The notes below the pieces were generated by a model. That model was given only the letters and a program-made list of their open reading frames with translations. It was not told where the DNA came from and made no database searches. A stretch of DNA of 64,000 bases from Roseivivax sp. GX 12232 (lineage in GTDB: Bacteria; Pseudomonadota; Alphaproteobacteria; Rhodobacterales; Rhodobacteraceae): NCBI RefSeq assembly GCF_021272185.1, contig NZ_JAJSEC010000001.1, forward strand, positions 62,001 to 126,000, in the 5' to 3' direction. A program made the translations under genes and the position numbers. Positions within the stretch are counted from its first letter, which is position 1; the number at the start of each line of letters is the position of its first letter. Of this stretch, positions 54,698-64,000 are shown piece by piece.

Positions 54698-57457
54698 GTG
54701 ACCGATACCCCCGAACCGCCTGAAAACGAAGGCCAGACGCCGCCCGAGCCGGCGGCCCCGAGCGGGCCCTCGATCTCCATTCTCGACGAGATGAAGTCGT
54801 CCTACCTCGATTACGCCATGAGCGTGATCGTGAGCCGGGCGATCCCGGATCTGCGCGACGGGCTGAAGCCGGTGCACCGGCGGATCCTCTATGCCATGCA
54901 CGAGACCGGCAACACCCACGACAAGGCCTACCGCAAGTCGGCCCGTCCCGTGGGCGACGTCATGGGTAAATACCACCCGCATGGCGACAGCGCGATCTAC
55001 GACGCGCTGGTGCGCATGGCGCAGGACTTCTCGATGTCGCTGCCGCTTCTCGACGGCCAGGGCAACTTCGGCTCCATGGACGGCGACAACCCGGCAGCCA
55101 TGCGCTACACCGAGGTGCGCATGGACAAGCCGGCAAGCTACCTGCTGGCCGACATCGACAAGGACACGGTCGACTTCCAGGACAACTACGACGGCAAGGA
55201 CCGCGAGCCCACCGTCCTGCCGGCGCGCTTCCCGAACATGCTGGTCAACGGCGCGGGCGGCATCGCCGTCGGCATGGCAACCAACATCCCGCCGCACAAC
55301 CTCGGCGAAGTGGTCGAGGCGACGCTGGCGCTGATCGACGAGCCGGACCTCTCGACCGAGCAGCTGATCCAGTATGTCCCCGGCCCCGATTTCCCGACCG
55401 GCGGGCTGATGCTGGGCCGCTCGGGCGCGCGGAAGGCCTATCTCGAAGGCCGCGGCTCGGTGATCATCCGCGCCAAGACCCGCGTCGAGGAGCTGCGCCG
55501 CGACCGCTATGCGATCGTCATCGACGAGATCCCCTACCAGGTGAACAAATCGGCGATGATCGAGAAGATCGCCGAGGCCGCGCGCGACAAGAAGATCGAG
55601 GGCATCGCCCACGTCCAGGACGAGAGCGACCGCTCGGGCGTCCGCGTGGTGGTCGAGCTGAAGCGCGACGCGACCCCGGACGTGGTCCTGAACCAGCTCT
55701 TCCGCTTCACGCCGATGCAGACCTCCTTCGGCTGCAACATGCTGGCGCTGAACGGCGGCAAGCCCGAGCAGCTCACCCTGCGCAAGTTCCTGACCTCCTT
55801 CATCGATTTCCGCGAGGAAGTGGTCGCCCGGCGCACCGCCTACCTGCTGCGCAAGGCGCGCGAACGCAGCCATATCCTCTGCGGTCTGGCGGTCGCGGTC
55901 TCGAATGTCGACGAGGTGGTCGCCACGATCCGCGCCTCGCAGGACGCCGCCGAGGCCCGCGAGAAGCTGATGACCCGGCGCTGGCCCGCCGAGGAGATCG
56001 CCACCTACATCCGGCTGATCGACGACCCGACGCATACGATGAACGACGACGGGACCTACAACCTCTCCGAGGCGCAGGCCCGCGCGATCCTCGAGCTGCG
56101 CCTGCAGCGCCTGACCCAGCTCGGCGTCAAGGAGGTCACCGACGAGCTCGAGGAGCTGGCCGGCAAGATCAAGGAATACCTCGAGATCCTCGGCTCGCGC
56201 GAGCGCATCATGGGCATCATCTCCGACGAGCTGCGCGAGGTCCGCGACCTCTTCGCCGTGCCGCGCCGCACCGAGATCGTCGAATGGTCCGGCGACATGG
56301 AGGACGAGGACCTCATCGAGCGCGAGGACATGGTCGTCACCGTGACCCAGGGCGGCTACATCAAGCGCACGCCGCTGGCCGATTTCCGCAGCCAGAAGCG
56401 CGGCGGCAAGGGCCTCTCGGGCGGCCAGCTGAAGGAAGACGACGCGGTCACCACGCTCTTCGTCGCCAATACCCACACCCAGCTGCTGTTCTTCACCACC
56501 GACGGGATGGTCTACAAGCTCAAGACCTGGCGGCTGCCGCTCGGCGGGCGGACCTCGAAGGGCAAGGCGATCGTCAACATCCTGCCGATCCCGACGGGCG
56601 TCTCGATCGCGGCGATCATGCCGGTCGACCGCCCCGAGGAGGAATGGGCCGACCTGCAGATCGTCTTCGCCACCTCGGCGGGCGACGTGCGCCGCAACGC
56701 CCTGTCGGATTTCACCAATGTCATGCGCAACGGCAAGATCGCCATGGATCTGCCCGAGGACGTGAGCCTGGTGAACGCGCGCATCGCCTCGGAAGAGGAC
56801 GACGTGATGCTGGTCACCGACAGCGGCCGGGCGATCCGCTTCCCGACCACCGCCGTGCGGGTCTTCAAGGGCCGCAAGTCCACCGGCGTCCGGGGCATCC
56901 GGCTGACCAACGGCGACCACGTGGTCTCCATGGCGGTGATCCGGCACTTCGAGGCGGATTCCGACGAACGCGCCGCCTACCTCAAGATGCGCCGCCTGAT
57001 GGCCGGCGTCACCGAGGAGGGCGAGGCCGACGAGGACGAGAACGGCAATGCCGACAGCCCGCTGCCGCAGGAGCGTTACGCCGAGATGTCGGCGGCTGAG
57101 AACCTGATCCTGACGATCACCGCGGGCGGCACCGGCAAGCTCTCGTCGAGCCATGACTACCCGGTGCGCGGGCGTGGCGGCATGGGCGTGCAGGCCATGG
57201 ACAAGAACATGCGCGGCGGCCCGGTCGTGGCGGCCTTCCCGGTCGAGATCGACGACCAGATCATGCTCGCCACCTCGCGCGGGCAGTCGATCCGGGTGCC
57301 GATCGAGGGCATCTCCTTCCGGTCGCGCTCGGCCGGCGGGGTGAAGGTCTTCAACACCGGCAAGGACGAGACCGTGGTCTCCGTGGCCTGGATCGCCGAA
57401 CAGGACGAAGAGGCCGAGGGCGACGGCGACGGCGCGGCGGGCTCCGAGGAGAGCTGA
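54698..57457 (+). CDS. gyrA: DNA gyrase subunit A
   Basis: Breakage-reunion subunit of the supercoiling enzyme. The 919-residue protein starts with GTG after an open, non-homologous region. An acidic, Pro-rich tail (about 1-25) precedes the core. The catalytic Tyr137 is in AAMRYTEV, and the quinolone region reads [19 protein letters not shown], with Ser98 and Asp102 at the positions where resistance changes occur. The C-terminal beta-pinwheel (from about 530) has the GyrA-box QKRGGKGL. Acidic insertions near 770-790 and at the C-terminus are seen. Confidence 0.98.
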   Translation: MTDTPEPPENEGQTPPEPAAPSGPSISILDEMKSSYLDYAMSVIVSRAIPDLRDGLKPVHRRILYAMHETGNTHDKAYRKSARPVGDVMGKYHPHGDSAIYDALVRMAQDFSMSLPLLDGQGNFGSMDGDNPAAMRYTEVRMDKPASYLLADIDKDTVDFQDNYDGKDREPTVLPARFPNMLVNGAGGIAVGMATNIPPHNLGEVVEATLALIDEPDLSTEQLIQYVPGPDFPTGGLMLGRSGARKAYLEGRGSVIIRAKTRVEELRRDRYAIVIDEIPYQVNKSAMIEKIAEAARDKKIEGIAHVQDESDRSGVRVVVELKRDATPDVVLNQLFRFTPMQTSFGCNMLALNGGKPEQLTLRKFLTSFIDFREEVVARRTAYLLRKARERSHILCGLAVAVSNVDEVVATIRASQDAAEAREKLMTRRWPAEEIATYIRLIDDPTHTMNDDGTYNLSEAQARAILELRLQRLTQLGVKEVTDELEELAGKIKEYLEILGSRERIMGIISDELREVRDLFAVPRRTEIVEWSGDMEDEDLIEREDMVVTVTQGGYIKRTPLADFRSQKRGGKGLSGGQLKEDDAVTTLFVANTHTQLLFFTTDGMVYKLKTWRLPLGGRTSKGKAIVNILPIPTGVSIAAIMPVDRPEEEWADLQIVFATSAGDVRRNALSDFTNVMRNGKIAMDLPEDVSLVNARIASEEDDVMLVTDSGRAIRFPTTAVRVFKGRKSTGVRGIRLTNGDHVVSMAVIRHFEADSDERAAYLKMRRLMAGVTEEGEADEDENGNADSPLPQERYAEMSAAENLILTITAGGTGKLSSSHDYPVRGRGGMGVQAMDKNMRGGPVVAAFPVEIDDQIMLATSRGQSIRVPIEGISFRSRSAGGVKVFNTGKDETVVSVAWIAEQDEEAEGDGDGAAGSEES

Positions 57458-57497
57458 CGGGCCGGGCCGCGCGGGCCCACTGGACAGGCAGACAAGC

Positions 57498-57528
57498 AGG
57501 CCCGGCCGCAAGGTCGGGCCGCTTTTGT
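57498..57528 (+). terminator. Terminator of gyrA
   Basis: AGGCCCGGCC, loop GCAA, then GGTCGGGCCGCTTTTGT: a GC-rich stem containing one G-T pair followed by T residues, about 40 bp after the gyrA stop. Confidence 0.75.
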
Positions 57529-57754
57529 CTCGGGGCCGGGGTTCCCGCGCGGCACTAGGCCCCGGAAAACCCGACCCGAAACCCAGACTTAACGCTTTTT
57601 GCAATTGCGCGATTGCGATCTCCCTGCGATATTGCAACCGCAGAAACACCTCGATCCAATCGGTGTGCCGCGTCGGTTGAACGCGGTCTCTCTGCCCCGG
57701 AGGACGCCGCGGCGCACCCCGGGCACGGCAGGCAGTTTGGGGATCCGCGCGATC

Positions 57755-58618
57755 ATGGACAACTGGGACGACCTCCGATTTCTCGTGGCGCTGGCGCGCA
57801 CCGGCACGATGACCGCCGCCGCCAAGATGCTGGGCACCAACACGGCCACCGTCTCGCGCCGGATCGAACGGCTCTCCGAGACGCTGGGCGAAGCGGCCTT
57901 TGTGAAGACCGCCCATGGCTGGCAGCCCTCCTCCTCGGTGGAGAAGCTGATCGAACTGGCCCAGACCTTCGACGGAGAGCTGCAGACCGCGCTCAACGCC
58001 CGCGCCTCGGCGGGCAGCGACCACGTGGTGCCGATCACCATCGGCTCGCCGCCGGTGATCACCTCGCAGGTGCTGATCCCCTTCATCCAGGAGCGCGCGG
58101 CGGACCTCGCCGGGATCGAGATCACCTTCAACGACCGGCTCATCCGCGAGGGACTGGGCGAACATGACGTGGTGGTGCAGTTCGGCGCGCCCGAGGCCGG
58201 GCGGATCATCACCCGCAAGGCCGGGGCGCTGAACTTCAACCTCTTCCGCACCGTCGCCGGCCCGCAGGAGGGCAAGGGCTGGATCGGCCTTGCCGAGGCT
58301 TTCGACGAGACCCCGGTGCAGAAGATGGCGCTCGATGCCATGGGCTGCGACCCGGTGGTGCGGACCGAGAATTTCGGCGCGCTCTACGGGCTGATCAAGG
58401 TCACCGGGCTCTGCGGCCCCCTGCCCGACGTCATGGCGCTGAACGACCCGGACCTGACCTATGCGGACCCGACGCTGCCCTCCTACGAGGCGGAGTTCTG
58501 GGTGATGTATCACGAGACCCGCCGCTCGGACCCGGTGATGCGCCGGGTGGTCGACTGGATCATGTATTGCTTCAGCCAGATCGAAGGCACGCAGCGCACG
58601 TTCCGCCGCAGCGCCTGA
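57755..58618 (+). CDS. LysR family transcriptional regulator
   Basis: A 287-residue regulator with the N-terminal winged helix MDNWDDLRFLVALARTGTMT, then AAAKMLGTNTATVSRRIERL and ETLGEAAFVKTAHGW. The effector domain (about 90-287) has ITIGSPPVITSQVLIPFIQE and ends with a basic tail. The shortened linker is like members that regulate distant or diverse targets. The gene is not divergent from an obvious target, since gyrA lies upstream on the same strand behind a terminator. Confidence 0.88.
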   Translation: MDNWDDLRFLVALARTGTMTAAAKMLGTNTATVSRRIERLSETLGEAAFVKTAHGWQPSSSVEKLIELAQTFDGELQTALNARASAGSDHVVPITIGSPPVITSQVLIPFIQERAADLAGIEITFNDRLIREGLGEHDVVVQFGAPEAGRIITRKAGALNFNLFRTVAGPQEGKGWIGLAEAFDETPVQKMALDAMGCDPVVRTENFGALYGLIKVTGLCGPLPDVMALNDPDLTYADPTLPSYEAEFWVMYHETRRSDPVMRRVVDWIMYCFSQIEGTQRTFRRSA

Positions 58619-58656
58619 CCTCCCATTTCTGCAAGCGCGGGTTTGATGGCCCGCAT

Positions 58657-58861
58657 CTTGCCGGGAATGGCAAAGACGGTAACTCTTTTCGCTAGAGTTC
58701 AGTTTCCCGGTAACCAGTTCCGCTTGTGCTGCGGGGTCTCGCGTCCTCCATGACGCGCCGTTTTGCGTGGTCCGCTTATTTCGGCGGGCAGCCCTTCAGG
58801 CCACAGGCACCACACTTGCACACCGTAGACCTGACGCGGCCCCCAAGGGGGCCGTTTTTTT
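58657..58861 (+). ncRNA. Possible small RNA or long 3' UTR
   Basis: A TTGCCG / TAACTC pair (58658-58663 and 58680-58685, 16 bp apart) starts a region with no credible protein, containing a hairpin GCGTC-CTCCAT-GACGC and ending in a perfect terminator 244 bp past the LysR stop. It may be an independent transcript of about 170 bases. I do not recognise a known RNA family. Confidence 0.3.
58837..58861 (+). terminator. Strong rho-independent terminator
   Basis: CGGCCCCC-AA-GGGGGCCG followed by seven T residues. It lies far (over 210 bp) from the LysR stop codon. Confidence 0.85.
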
Positions 58862-58914
58862 GTGTCACGCGGGGGGTGTCGCCGGGGTGCGGCGCGGGCC
58901 CGAAGGCCCGCCCC

Positions 58915-60390
58915 TTACAGATCGTAAAGGTCGCCGAACTTCGCCTCGAGGTAGTCCAGAAGCGGGCCTTCCTCGGGCTCGGCGCCAGTGGCGTTGCCGA
59001 TCGTCTCGCGCGGGGTGAAGCGCCCGCCGTGCACCTGAACCTTGTCGCGCAGCCAGTTGGTGGCGCTCGACAAATCGCCTTTGGCCAGATCGCCGTCGAG
59101 GCCCGGCACCGCCTGCCGCAGCGCCTGGTGCAGGCAGCCCGCGTAGACATTGCCCAGCGTGTAGGTCGGGAAGTAGCCGATCAGCCCGACCGACCAATGC
59201 ACGTCCTGCAGGACGCCGTTCGAGGCGCGGTCGACCTTGTAGCCGAAGTCCGCCTCGAAACGGTCGTTCCAGGCCACCTCGAGGTCCGCCACCTCGAGAT
59301 CGCGCGAGATCAGCGCGCGTTCGAGATCGTAGCGCAGCAGCACATGCAGGTTGTATTGCACCTCGTCCGCCTCGGTGCGGATGTAGCCGTTGTGCACCCG
59401 GTTCACCGCCCGGTAGAAGCCGCGCGCGTCCTCGACGCCCAGCGGGCCGAAAGCCTCGGTCATCCGCGCGTGCAGCCAGGAGCAGAAGGCCTCGCAGCGG
59501 CCGAGCTGGTTCTCGTAGATCCGGCTCTGGCTTTCGTGCACCCCCATGGAGGCGCCCTGCCCGATCGGCGTCAAGAGATGCGCGGGGTCGATGTTCTGCT
59601 CGTAGCTGCCGTGGCCGACCTCGTGGATGGTCGAATACAGGCAGTTGAACGGATCGTCTTCGGCGGTGCGGGTGGTGATCCGCACGTCCATGCCCGAGCC
59701 CGAGGAGAAGGGATGCACCGCCTTGTCGACGCGGCCCCGGCTCATGTCGTAGCCGAAGACCTTGGCGATCTGGCGCGACAGCTGCATCTGGCGGCTCTCG
59801 TCGAACTGCCCGCTTAGCGCCTGCGGCTGCGGCGCGCCCAGGACCTTTTCGCGCAGCGCCACGAGACGCGGGCGCAGCGCGCCGAACATCGCGTCGAGGC
59901 TCTCCGCCGTCGCCCCGGGCTCGTAATCGTCGAGAAGCGCGTCGTAGACATGGCCGCCATCGGCCAGGGCCGCGCCCTCTTCGCGCTTCAGCGCCAGGAC
60001 GTTTTTCAGCGTCGGCGCAAAGGCTTGGAAGTCGTCCTTCGCGCGGGCTTCGGCCCAGACGCCCTGGGCGACCGAGGTCACCCGGGCCAGTTCCGCGGCC
60101 AGTTTCGCGGGCACCTTGGCGGTGCGGACATGGGCGCGGCGGATCTCGCGCAGGTTGGCGCGGGCCACCTCGTCGAGCGCGCCCTCCTCGATCCGGTCCA
60201 GCCATTCGGGGATGCGCGGGTCGATGCGGCGGGCGTGCAGCATGGCCTCCATGGCGGCCATCTCCTCGGCCCGCTGGTCGGCGGCGCCCCGGGGCATCAC
60301 GGTCTCCTGGTCCCAGCCGAGCCGCCCGGCCACCTGGGCCAGGGCCTCGGTCTCGCGCTGGAATGCCATGAGATCGGAATAGGCGGTCAT
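58915..60390 (-). CDS. Carboxypeptidase Taq (M32) family metallopeptidase
   Basis: A 491-residue zinc carboxypeptidase, probably cytosolic. It shows QTVMP-type N-terminal WDQETVMPRGAADQRAEEMA, DVRITTRTAEDDPFNCLYST, the zinc motif HEVGH at 256-260 in TIHEVGHGSYEQ and the third ligand region GVHESQSRIYENQLGR. PTYTLGNVYAG near the C-terminus is a family block. Its ATG overlaps the ctaA stop by four bases (ATGA). Confidence 0.95.
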   Translation of the reverse strand: MTAYSDLMAFQRETEALAQVAGRLGWDQETVMPRGAADQRAEEMAAMEAMLHARRIDPRIPEWLDRIEEGALDEVARANLREIRRAHVRTAKVPAKLAAELARVTSVAQGVWAEARAKDDFQAFAPTLKNVLALKREEGAALADGGHVYDALLDDYEPGATAESLDAMFGALRPRLVALREKVLGAPQPQALSGQFDESRQMQLSRQIAKVFGYDMSRGRVDKAVHPFSSGSGMDVRITTRTAEDDPFNCLYSTIHEVGHGSYEQNIDPAHLLTPIGQGASMGVHESQSRIYENQLGRCEAFCSWLHARMTEAFGPLGVEDARGFYRAVNRVHNGYIRTEADEVQYNLHVLLRYDLERALISRDLEVADLEVAWNDRFEADFGYKVDRASNGVLQDVHWSVGLIGYFPTYTLGNVYAGCLHQALRQAVPGLDGDLAKGDLSSATNWLRDKVQVHGGRFTPRETIGNATGAEPEEGPLLDYLEAKFGDLYDL

Positions 60391-61532
60391 GCTTGGCCTC
60401 GCAGGGATTGCGGTTTCGGGTAACCCGCGCCGAAGCGCGCGCGGATGATCAGCACCCAGAGCGCCACGGCGCCGAGCTGGTGCACGATGGCGATCTCGAG
60501 CGGCGCGCCGTAAAGCACGGTGACCACGCCCAGCACCATCTGAAGGGTCATCATCGCCATGACCGCGTTGAAGCGGAAGCGCGTGTCGGCATTGGGCGAG
60601 CGGCGTGCGCGCAGCCAGGCGACCACGCCGAAGATGAACAGCAGGTAGCCCGCGACGCGGTGCATGAATTGCACGGTGCCCGCGTTCTCGAAGAAGTTGC
60701 GCCAGATCGGCTCGATCTCGAAGGGCGTGGGCGGGAAGATCCCGCCGGCCATGAGCGGCCAATCGGTGTAGTTGCGGCCCGCGTCGATGCCCGCGACCAG
60801 CGCGCCCAGGAGGATCTGCAGGAAGGCGAAATGCATGAGCCCGGTGCCCATGGAGAAGAGCTTGCCCTCGCGGTTGCGGCGGCGCTGGAGCAGCTCGCGC
60901 TCGGGCTGGCCGAGCTGGAAGACCTGCCAGGAGATCACCCCGAGGATCACGAAGGCGAGCCCGAGATGCGTCGCCAGCCGGTAGCTCGCCACGTCGATCC
61001 GGTCGCCCGAAAGCCCCGAGGAGACCATCCACCAGCCGATCGCGCCTTGCGCGCCGCCGAGGACGCCCAGCAGGAAGAGCCGCCCGGTCCAGCCCGGCGG
61101 GATGCTGCGGGTCGCCAGGAAACCCAGGAAACCGACCGCCCAGACCAGGCCCACGACCCGGCCGAGCTGCCGGTGACCCCATTCCCACCAGTAGATGAAC
61201 TTGAACTCCTGCAACGTCATTCCGACGTTTTGCAGGCGATACTCCGGTATCTGCTTATACTTTTCGAACTTTTGATCCCAGGTGGCCGCATCCATGGGCG
61301 GCAGCGCCCCGGCGACGGGCGCCCATTCGGTGATCGACAGCCCGCTGTCGGTCAGCCGGGTCAGACCGCCGATCAGGATCATCAGCGCGACCAGGCCGAA
61401 GAGCATCATCAGCCAGATGCGGATCGCGCCCCGCGCGCCGCGCCGGCCCTTGTCGATCAGGCCGGTCTCGCGCGGGCGGTCCTTGGCGCTTTCCGCGCCG
61501 ACTTCCTCAAACAGCTTGCGGGATTTGCTCAT
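60387..61532 (-). CDS. ctaA: Heme A synthase (COX15/CtaA)
   Basis: Inner-membrane enzyme oxidising heme O to heme A for the aa3 oxidase. The 381-residue protein has a charged N-terminal tail and about eight helices. The four histidine regions are visible: WWEWGHRQLGRVVGLVWAVG, YRLATHLGLAFVILG, VQFMHRVAGYLLFIFG and AIVHQLGAVALWVL. GGLTRLTDSGLSITEWAPV is the family signature. It is translationally coupled to the M32 carboxypeptidase. Its presence agrees with the aa3-type ctaD in this window. Confidence 0.96.
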   Translation of the reverse strand: MSKSRKLFEEVGAESAKDRPRETGLIDKGRRGARGAIRIWLMMLFGLVALMILIGGLTRLTDSGLSITEWAPVAGALPPMDAATWDQKFEKYKQIPEYRLQNVGMTLQEFKFIYWWEWGHRQLGRVVGLVWAVGFLGFLATRSIPPGWTGRLFLLGVLGGAQGAIGWWMVSSGLSGDRIDVASYRLATHLGLAFVILGVISWQVFQLGQPERELLQRRRNREGKLFSMGTGLMHFAFLQILLGALVAGIDAGRNYTDWPLMAGGIFPPTPFEIEPIWRNFFENAGTVQFMHRVAGYLLFIFGVVAWLRARRSPNADTRFRFNAVMAMMTLQMVLGVVTVLYGAPLEIAIVHQLGAVALWVLIIRARFGAGYPKPQSLRGQA

Positions 61533-61589
61533 GGAAAAGGCCCTCGAGATGTCGGCTGGACAGTAGGCCCGGGGACATGGGGCTTCAAG

Positions 61590-62336
61590 TCAGCCCCCCC
61601 GGTCTTTCCACCGCACCATTTGACGCAGGATGCCGTGCAGGGTCTGCACGTCCGAGCGGGTCAGCGGCATGCGGCTCCAGAGGTTGCGAAGGTTGAGCTT
61701 CATGCCCTCGGCCTTGTGCTCGGGGAAGAAGAAGCCCGCCGCGTCCATGCGCTCCTCGTAGTGCCGCGCGAGTGCGGCGACCTCGGCCTGGTTGGCCCAG
61801 TCTGTGCCCGCCAACGCGGTGGCGCGCGGGGTGACCTCGGCGGTGGCGCGGCGCCATTCGTAGGCGGTCAGCAGCACGCATTGCGCCAGGTTGAGTGAAG
61901 GGAACTCGGGGTTCACCGGCACCGAGACGATGCCGTTGGCCAGCGCGATGTCGGCGTTCTCGAGCCCCGCGCGCTCGGGCCCGAAAAGCACCGCCACCCG
62001 CTCGCCGCGGGCGGTGCGCTCGGCGGTCTCGGCCAGGGCCGCCTCGGGGGAATAGACCGGCTTCGTCAGCCCGCGCGGCCGGGCGGTGGTGGCCAGGACA
62101 AAATCGGCGTCGGCCACGGCCTCGGCGGTGCTGGGATAGACCTGCGCCTCGTCCAGAAGCCGCCCGGCGCCGCTGGCCATGGCGTCCGCGGCGGGGTTGG
62201 GCCAGCCGTCGCGCGGGGCGACGAGCCGCATCCGGTCGAGCCCGAAGTTCCACATCGCCCGCGCCGCCGCGCCGATGTTTTCGCCCATCTGCGGGCGCAC
62301 GAGAACGTAGTCGGGTTGGGGCGTCGGGCTGGGCAT
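61590..62336 (-). CDS. tRNA/rRNA methyltransferase of the TrmJ/LasT SPOUT family
   Basis: A 248-residue knotted methyltransferase. The N-terminal YVLVRPQMGENIGAAARAMW and NFGLDRMRLVAPRDGWPN, then VAVLFGPERAGLENADIALA and FPSLNLAQCVLLTAYEWRRA, are the SPOUT motifs that bind S-adenosylmethionine. It most likely 2'-O-methylates position 32 of tRNA, as TrmJ does; this is inferred. The ATG at 62336 gives MPSPTPQPDYVLVRP; an upstream ATG adds a basic, atypical tail. It lies 57 bp upstream of ctaA on the same strand. Confidence 0.93.
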   Translation of the reverse strand: MPSPTPQPDYVLVRPQMGENIGAAARAMWNFGLDRMRLVAPRDGWPNPAADAMASGAGRLLDEAQVYPSTAEAVADADFVLATTARPRGLTKPVYSPEAALAETAERTARGERVAVLFGPERAGLENADIALANGIVSVPVNPEFPSLNLAQCVLLTAYEWRRATAEVTPRATALAGTDWANQAEVAALARHYEERMDAAGFFFPEHKAEGMKLNLRNLWSRMPLTRSDVQTLHGILRQMVRWKDRGG

Positions 62337-62476
62337 GGCGCGCCTATAGCCGCGCCGCCGCGCCCCCGCAAGCATCGCCGCCCTGCCCCCTTTGGCTGAA
62401 ACGCCGCGCGCGTCACGTCTGGTCAGCCGCTTTGGCTTTCGATAAGAGGTCGCGGCAGTCTGAAGGAGCGCGCGCC

Positions 62477-63103
62477 ATGGCCGAGACCGATCGCCCGCAA
62501 ATCTACCTGGTCACCCCGCCGGAGATCGACCTCTTCGCCTTTCCCGAGGCGCTGTCGCGGGTGCTCGACGCCGAGGAGGTCGCCTGCCTGCGGCTTTCGC
62601 TGGCGACCCGCGACGAGGACATCCTGACCCGCGCCGCCGACCAGGTGCGCGAGGTGGCCCATGCCCATGACATCGCCCTGGTGATCGATACCCATATCGT
62701 GCTGGCCGAAAGGCTCGGGCTCGACGGGGTGCATCTGACCGACGGGGCGCGCTCGGTCCGGGCCGCGCGCAAGGAGCTGGGCAGCGACGCCATCGTAGGG
62801 GCCCATTGCGGCACCTCGCGGCACGACGGCATGACCGCCGGTGAGGCCGGGGCGGATTACGTCAGCTTCGGCCCGGTGGCGGGGACCGCGCTTGGCGACG
62901 GGCGGCTTGCCGAACGGGAAATCTTCGAGTGGTGGTCGCAGATGATCGAGATCCCGGTGGTGGCCGAGGGCGGGCTCTCGCCCGAGACCGCGCAGGGGCT
63001 GGCCCCGGTGGTCGACTTCATCTCGGTCGGCGAGGAGATCTGGCGCGCCGAGGATCCGGCGCAGGCGCTGAGCGCCATCGTGGCGGCCATGGCCCCGCGT
63101 TAA
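62477..63103 (+). CDS. Thiamine-phosphate synthase family (ThiE/TenI-like) protein
   Basis: A 208-residue TIM-barrel protein. It begins MAETDRPQIYLVTPPEIDLF and has LVIDTHIVLAERLGLDGVHL, VGAHCGTSRHDGMTAGEAGA, DYVSFGPVAGTAL and VVAEGGLSPETAQGLAPVVD, the ThiE/TenI pattern. Some catalytic positions of true ThiE (such as the Lys/Arg set around the pyrophosphate site) are not clearly kept, so a TenI-like or other role is possible. GAAGGAG precedes the ATG. It is convergent with argC, with a terminator between. Confidence 0.85.
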   Translation: MAETDRPQIYLVTPPEIDLFAFPEALSRVLDAEEVACLRLSLATRDEDILTRAADQVREVAHAHDIALVIDTHIVLAERLGLDGVHLTDGARSVRAARKELGSDAIVGAHCGTSRHDGMTAGEAGADYVSFGPVAGTALGDGRLAEREIFEWWSQMIEIPVVAEGGLSPETAQGLAPVVDFISVGEEIWRAEDPAQALSAIVAAMAPR

Positions 63104-63147
63104 GCGCGGGGCGCAAGCCTTTCGGGAAAAACGGTTTTACGCGATGC

Positions 63148-63178
63148 GCGCCGCCCCTTCCGGGCGGCGCTTTCGTTT
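63148..63178 (+). terminator. Terminator of the ThiE-like gene
   Basis: GCGCCGCCC-CTTCC-GGGCGGCGC, a perfect 9-bp stem followed by TTTCGTTT. It ends a few bases before the stop of the convergent argC gene. Confidence 0.85.
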
Positions 63179-63183
63179 CCCGC

Positions 63184-64000
63184 TCAGGGGTAGCAGGGCG
63201 CCAGCATCAGGCCCGTCGTCTCGGGCAGGCCCAGCATCAGGTTGGCGTTCTGAAGCGCCTGGCCCGAGGAGCCCTTGGTCAGGTTGTCGAGCGCCGCGAC
63301 CACCAGCGCGCGGCCCGGGATGCGGTCGGCGACCACGCCCAGGTGGCAGAAGTTCGAGCCCCGCACGTGGTGGGTCGAGGGTGTCTCGCCCAGGGGCAGC
63401 ACCTCGAGGAAGGGCTCTTGGGCATAGGCCTCGGTCAGCGCGGCATGGATCGCCTCGGCCTCGCCCTTGAGGTAGGCGGTGGCGAGGATCCCGCGGTTCA
63501 TCGGAATGAGATGCGGGGTGAAGCGGATCTTCACCTCGCGGCCCGCAATGTCGGAGAACTCCTGGTCGAACTCGCCCAGGTGCCGGTGGGTGCCGCCGGT
63601 GGCATAGGCATTGGTCCCCTCGGAGAGCTCGGCGTGCAGGAGGTTCTCTTTCAGCGACCGCCCGGCCCCGGAGACGCCGCACTTCAGGTCGAGGATGATG
63701 TCGTCGAGGTCCACCACCCCCGCGGCGATCAGCGGGCGCAGCACGTATTGCCCGGTCGCGGCGTTGCAGCCGGTGCCCGCGACCAGCCGGGCCTCGGCGA
63801 TCTGCGACCGGTAGAACTCGGTCAGCCCGTAGACCGCCTCGGCCTGCAGCTCGGGCGCGGCGTGGTCGTTGCCATACCAGCGCTTGTAGGCTTCGGGGTC
63901 GCGCAGACGGAAGTCGGCGGAAAGATCGACGATCTTCAGATGCCCGGGCAGCGCGGCGATGACCTCCTGGCTGGTCTTGTGCGGCAGGGCGCAGAAGCAG
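63184..64000 (-). CDS. argC: N-acetyl-gamma-glutamyl-phosphate reductase, N-terminus cut by window edge
   Basis: NADPH-dependent reductase of arginine synthesis. About 271 C-terminal residues are in the window. They include [39 protein letters not shown], the active-site Cys in [31 protein letters not shown] and [15 protein letters not shown]. The ending [18 protein letters not shown] is typical. Roughly 60-70 residues with the NADPH-binding Gly motif lie beyond 64000. Confidence 0.95.
   Translation of the reverse strand, partial: CFCALPHKTSQEVIAALPGHLKIVDLSADFRLRDPEAYKRWYGNDHAAPELQAEAVYGLTEFYRSQIAEARLVAGTGCNAATGQYVLRPLIAAGVVDLDDIILDLKCGVSGAGRSLKENLLHAELSEGTNAYATGGTHRHLGEFDQEFSDIAGREVKIRFTPHLIPMNRGILATAYLKGEAEAIHAALTEAYAQEPFLEVLPLGETPSTHHVRGSNFCHLGVVADRIPGRALVVAALDNLTKGSSGQALQNANLMLGLPETTGLMLAPCYP

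Noticed and set aside
54581-58513. Open frame of 1310 codons antisense to gyrA and the LysR gene
   Set aside because: Antisense to GyrA and LysR; no homology-like blocks, low complexity His/Asp/Arg-rich product.

Overview
The window looks like chromosomal DNA of a high-GC alphaproteobacterium of the order Rhodobacterales (Paracoccaceae/Roseobacteraceae type). This rests on strongly G/C-biased codons and on family content typical of that group: PntAB, DUF3422, DUF1178, DUF2244, Usg, aa3-type CtaD, CtaA, UbiH-type hydroxylase, fused PtsP and RTX/Hint proteins. It is an inference from protein families, not a database match. About 50 protein genes and one tRNA-Leu(GAG) are supported. Almost all are housekeeping or conserved accessory genes. 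No phage, plasmid, transposase, CRISPR or recognisable defence operon was found.

Layout. 1-6300: exporters, yebC, and a minus-strand block fabF-mltG-asparaginase. 6400-12500: small membrane protein, DUF3422, transhydrogenase pntAB. 12900-20500: an SDR, a large RTX/Hint protein, a class I amidotransferase, glcG-like gene and glcB. 21100-28100: purine salvage (apt, mtnP), EcsC protein, acetyltransferases, flavin reductase, SulP transporter. 28900-36700: one long minus-strand run (ptsP, lysC, SnoaL, SDR, DUF1178, waaA, GT4). 37250-40000: tRNA-Leu, phosphoesterase, lipid-kinase-like protein, lipB. 40800-48600: GH13 glucosidase, ctaD, DUF2244 plus a GT-like gene, yqeY, carA. 48600-53500: a c-di-GMP-type domain fused to a processive glycosyltransferase, GntR regulator, HAD nucleotidase, UbiH-type hydroxylase. 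54200-64000: usg, gyrA, LysR, M32 carboxypeptidase-ctaA, trmJ, thiE-like, argC (cut by the window end).

The most unusual content is between the genes. A GC-rich element of constant length (169 bp in nine of eleven copies) occurs eleven times in noncoding gaps. It has two long inverted arms around a core of about 75 bp and ends in a bulged hairpin. The inner stem of that hairpin switches between a C-G and a T-A pair with one G-T intermediate, so pairing appears conserved. In nine of eleven copies the hairpin end faces the 3' end of the nearest gene. At 28651-28900 the terminal hairpin is amplified alone at an exact 73-bp period. At 44390-45125 a whole element is duplicated in a 367-bp unit. 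The structure resembles REPIN/BIME or MITE families, but no mobilising enzyme is present here and I do not recognise the sequence. Other gaps hold unrelated minisatellites (27, 37, 43-47 and 142 bp units).

Many long reading frames antisense to real genes or inside the repeats are composition artefacts and were left out.
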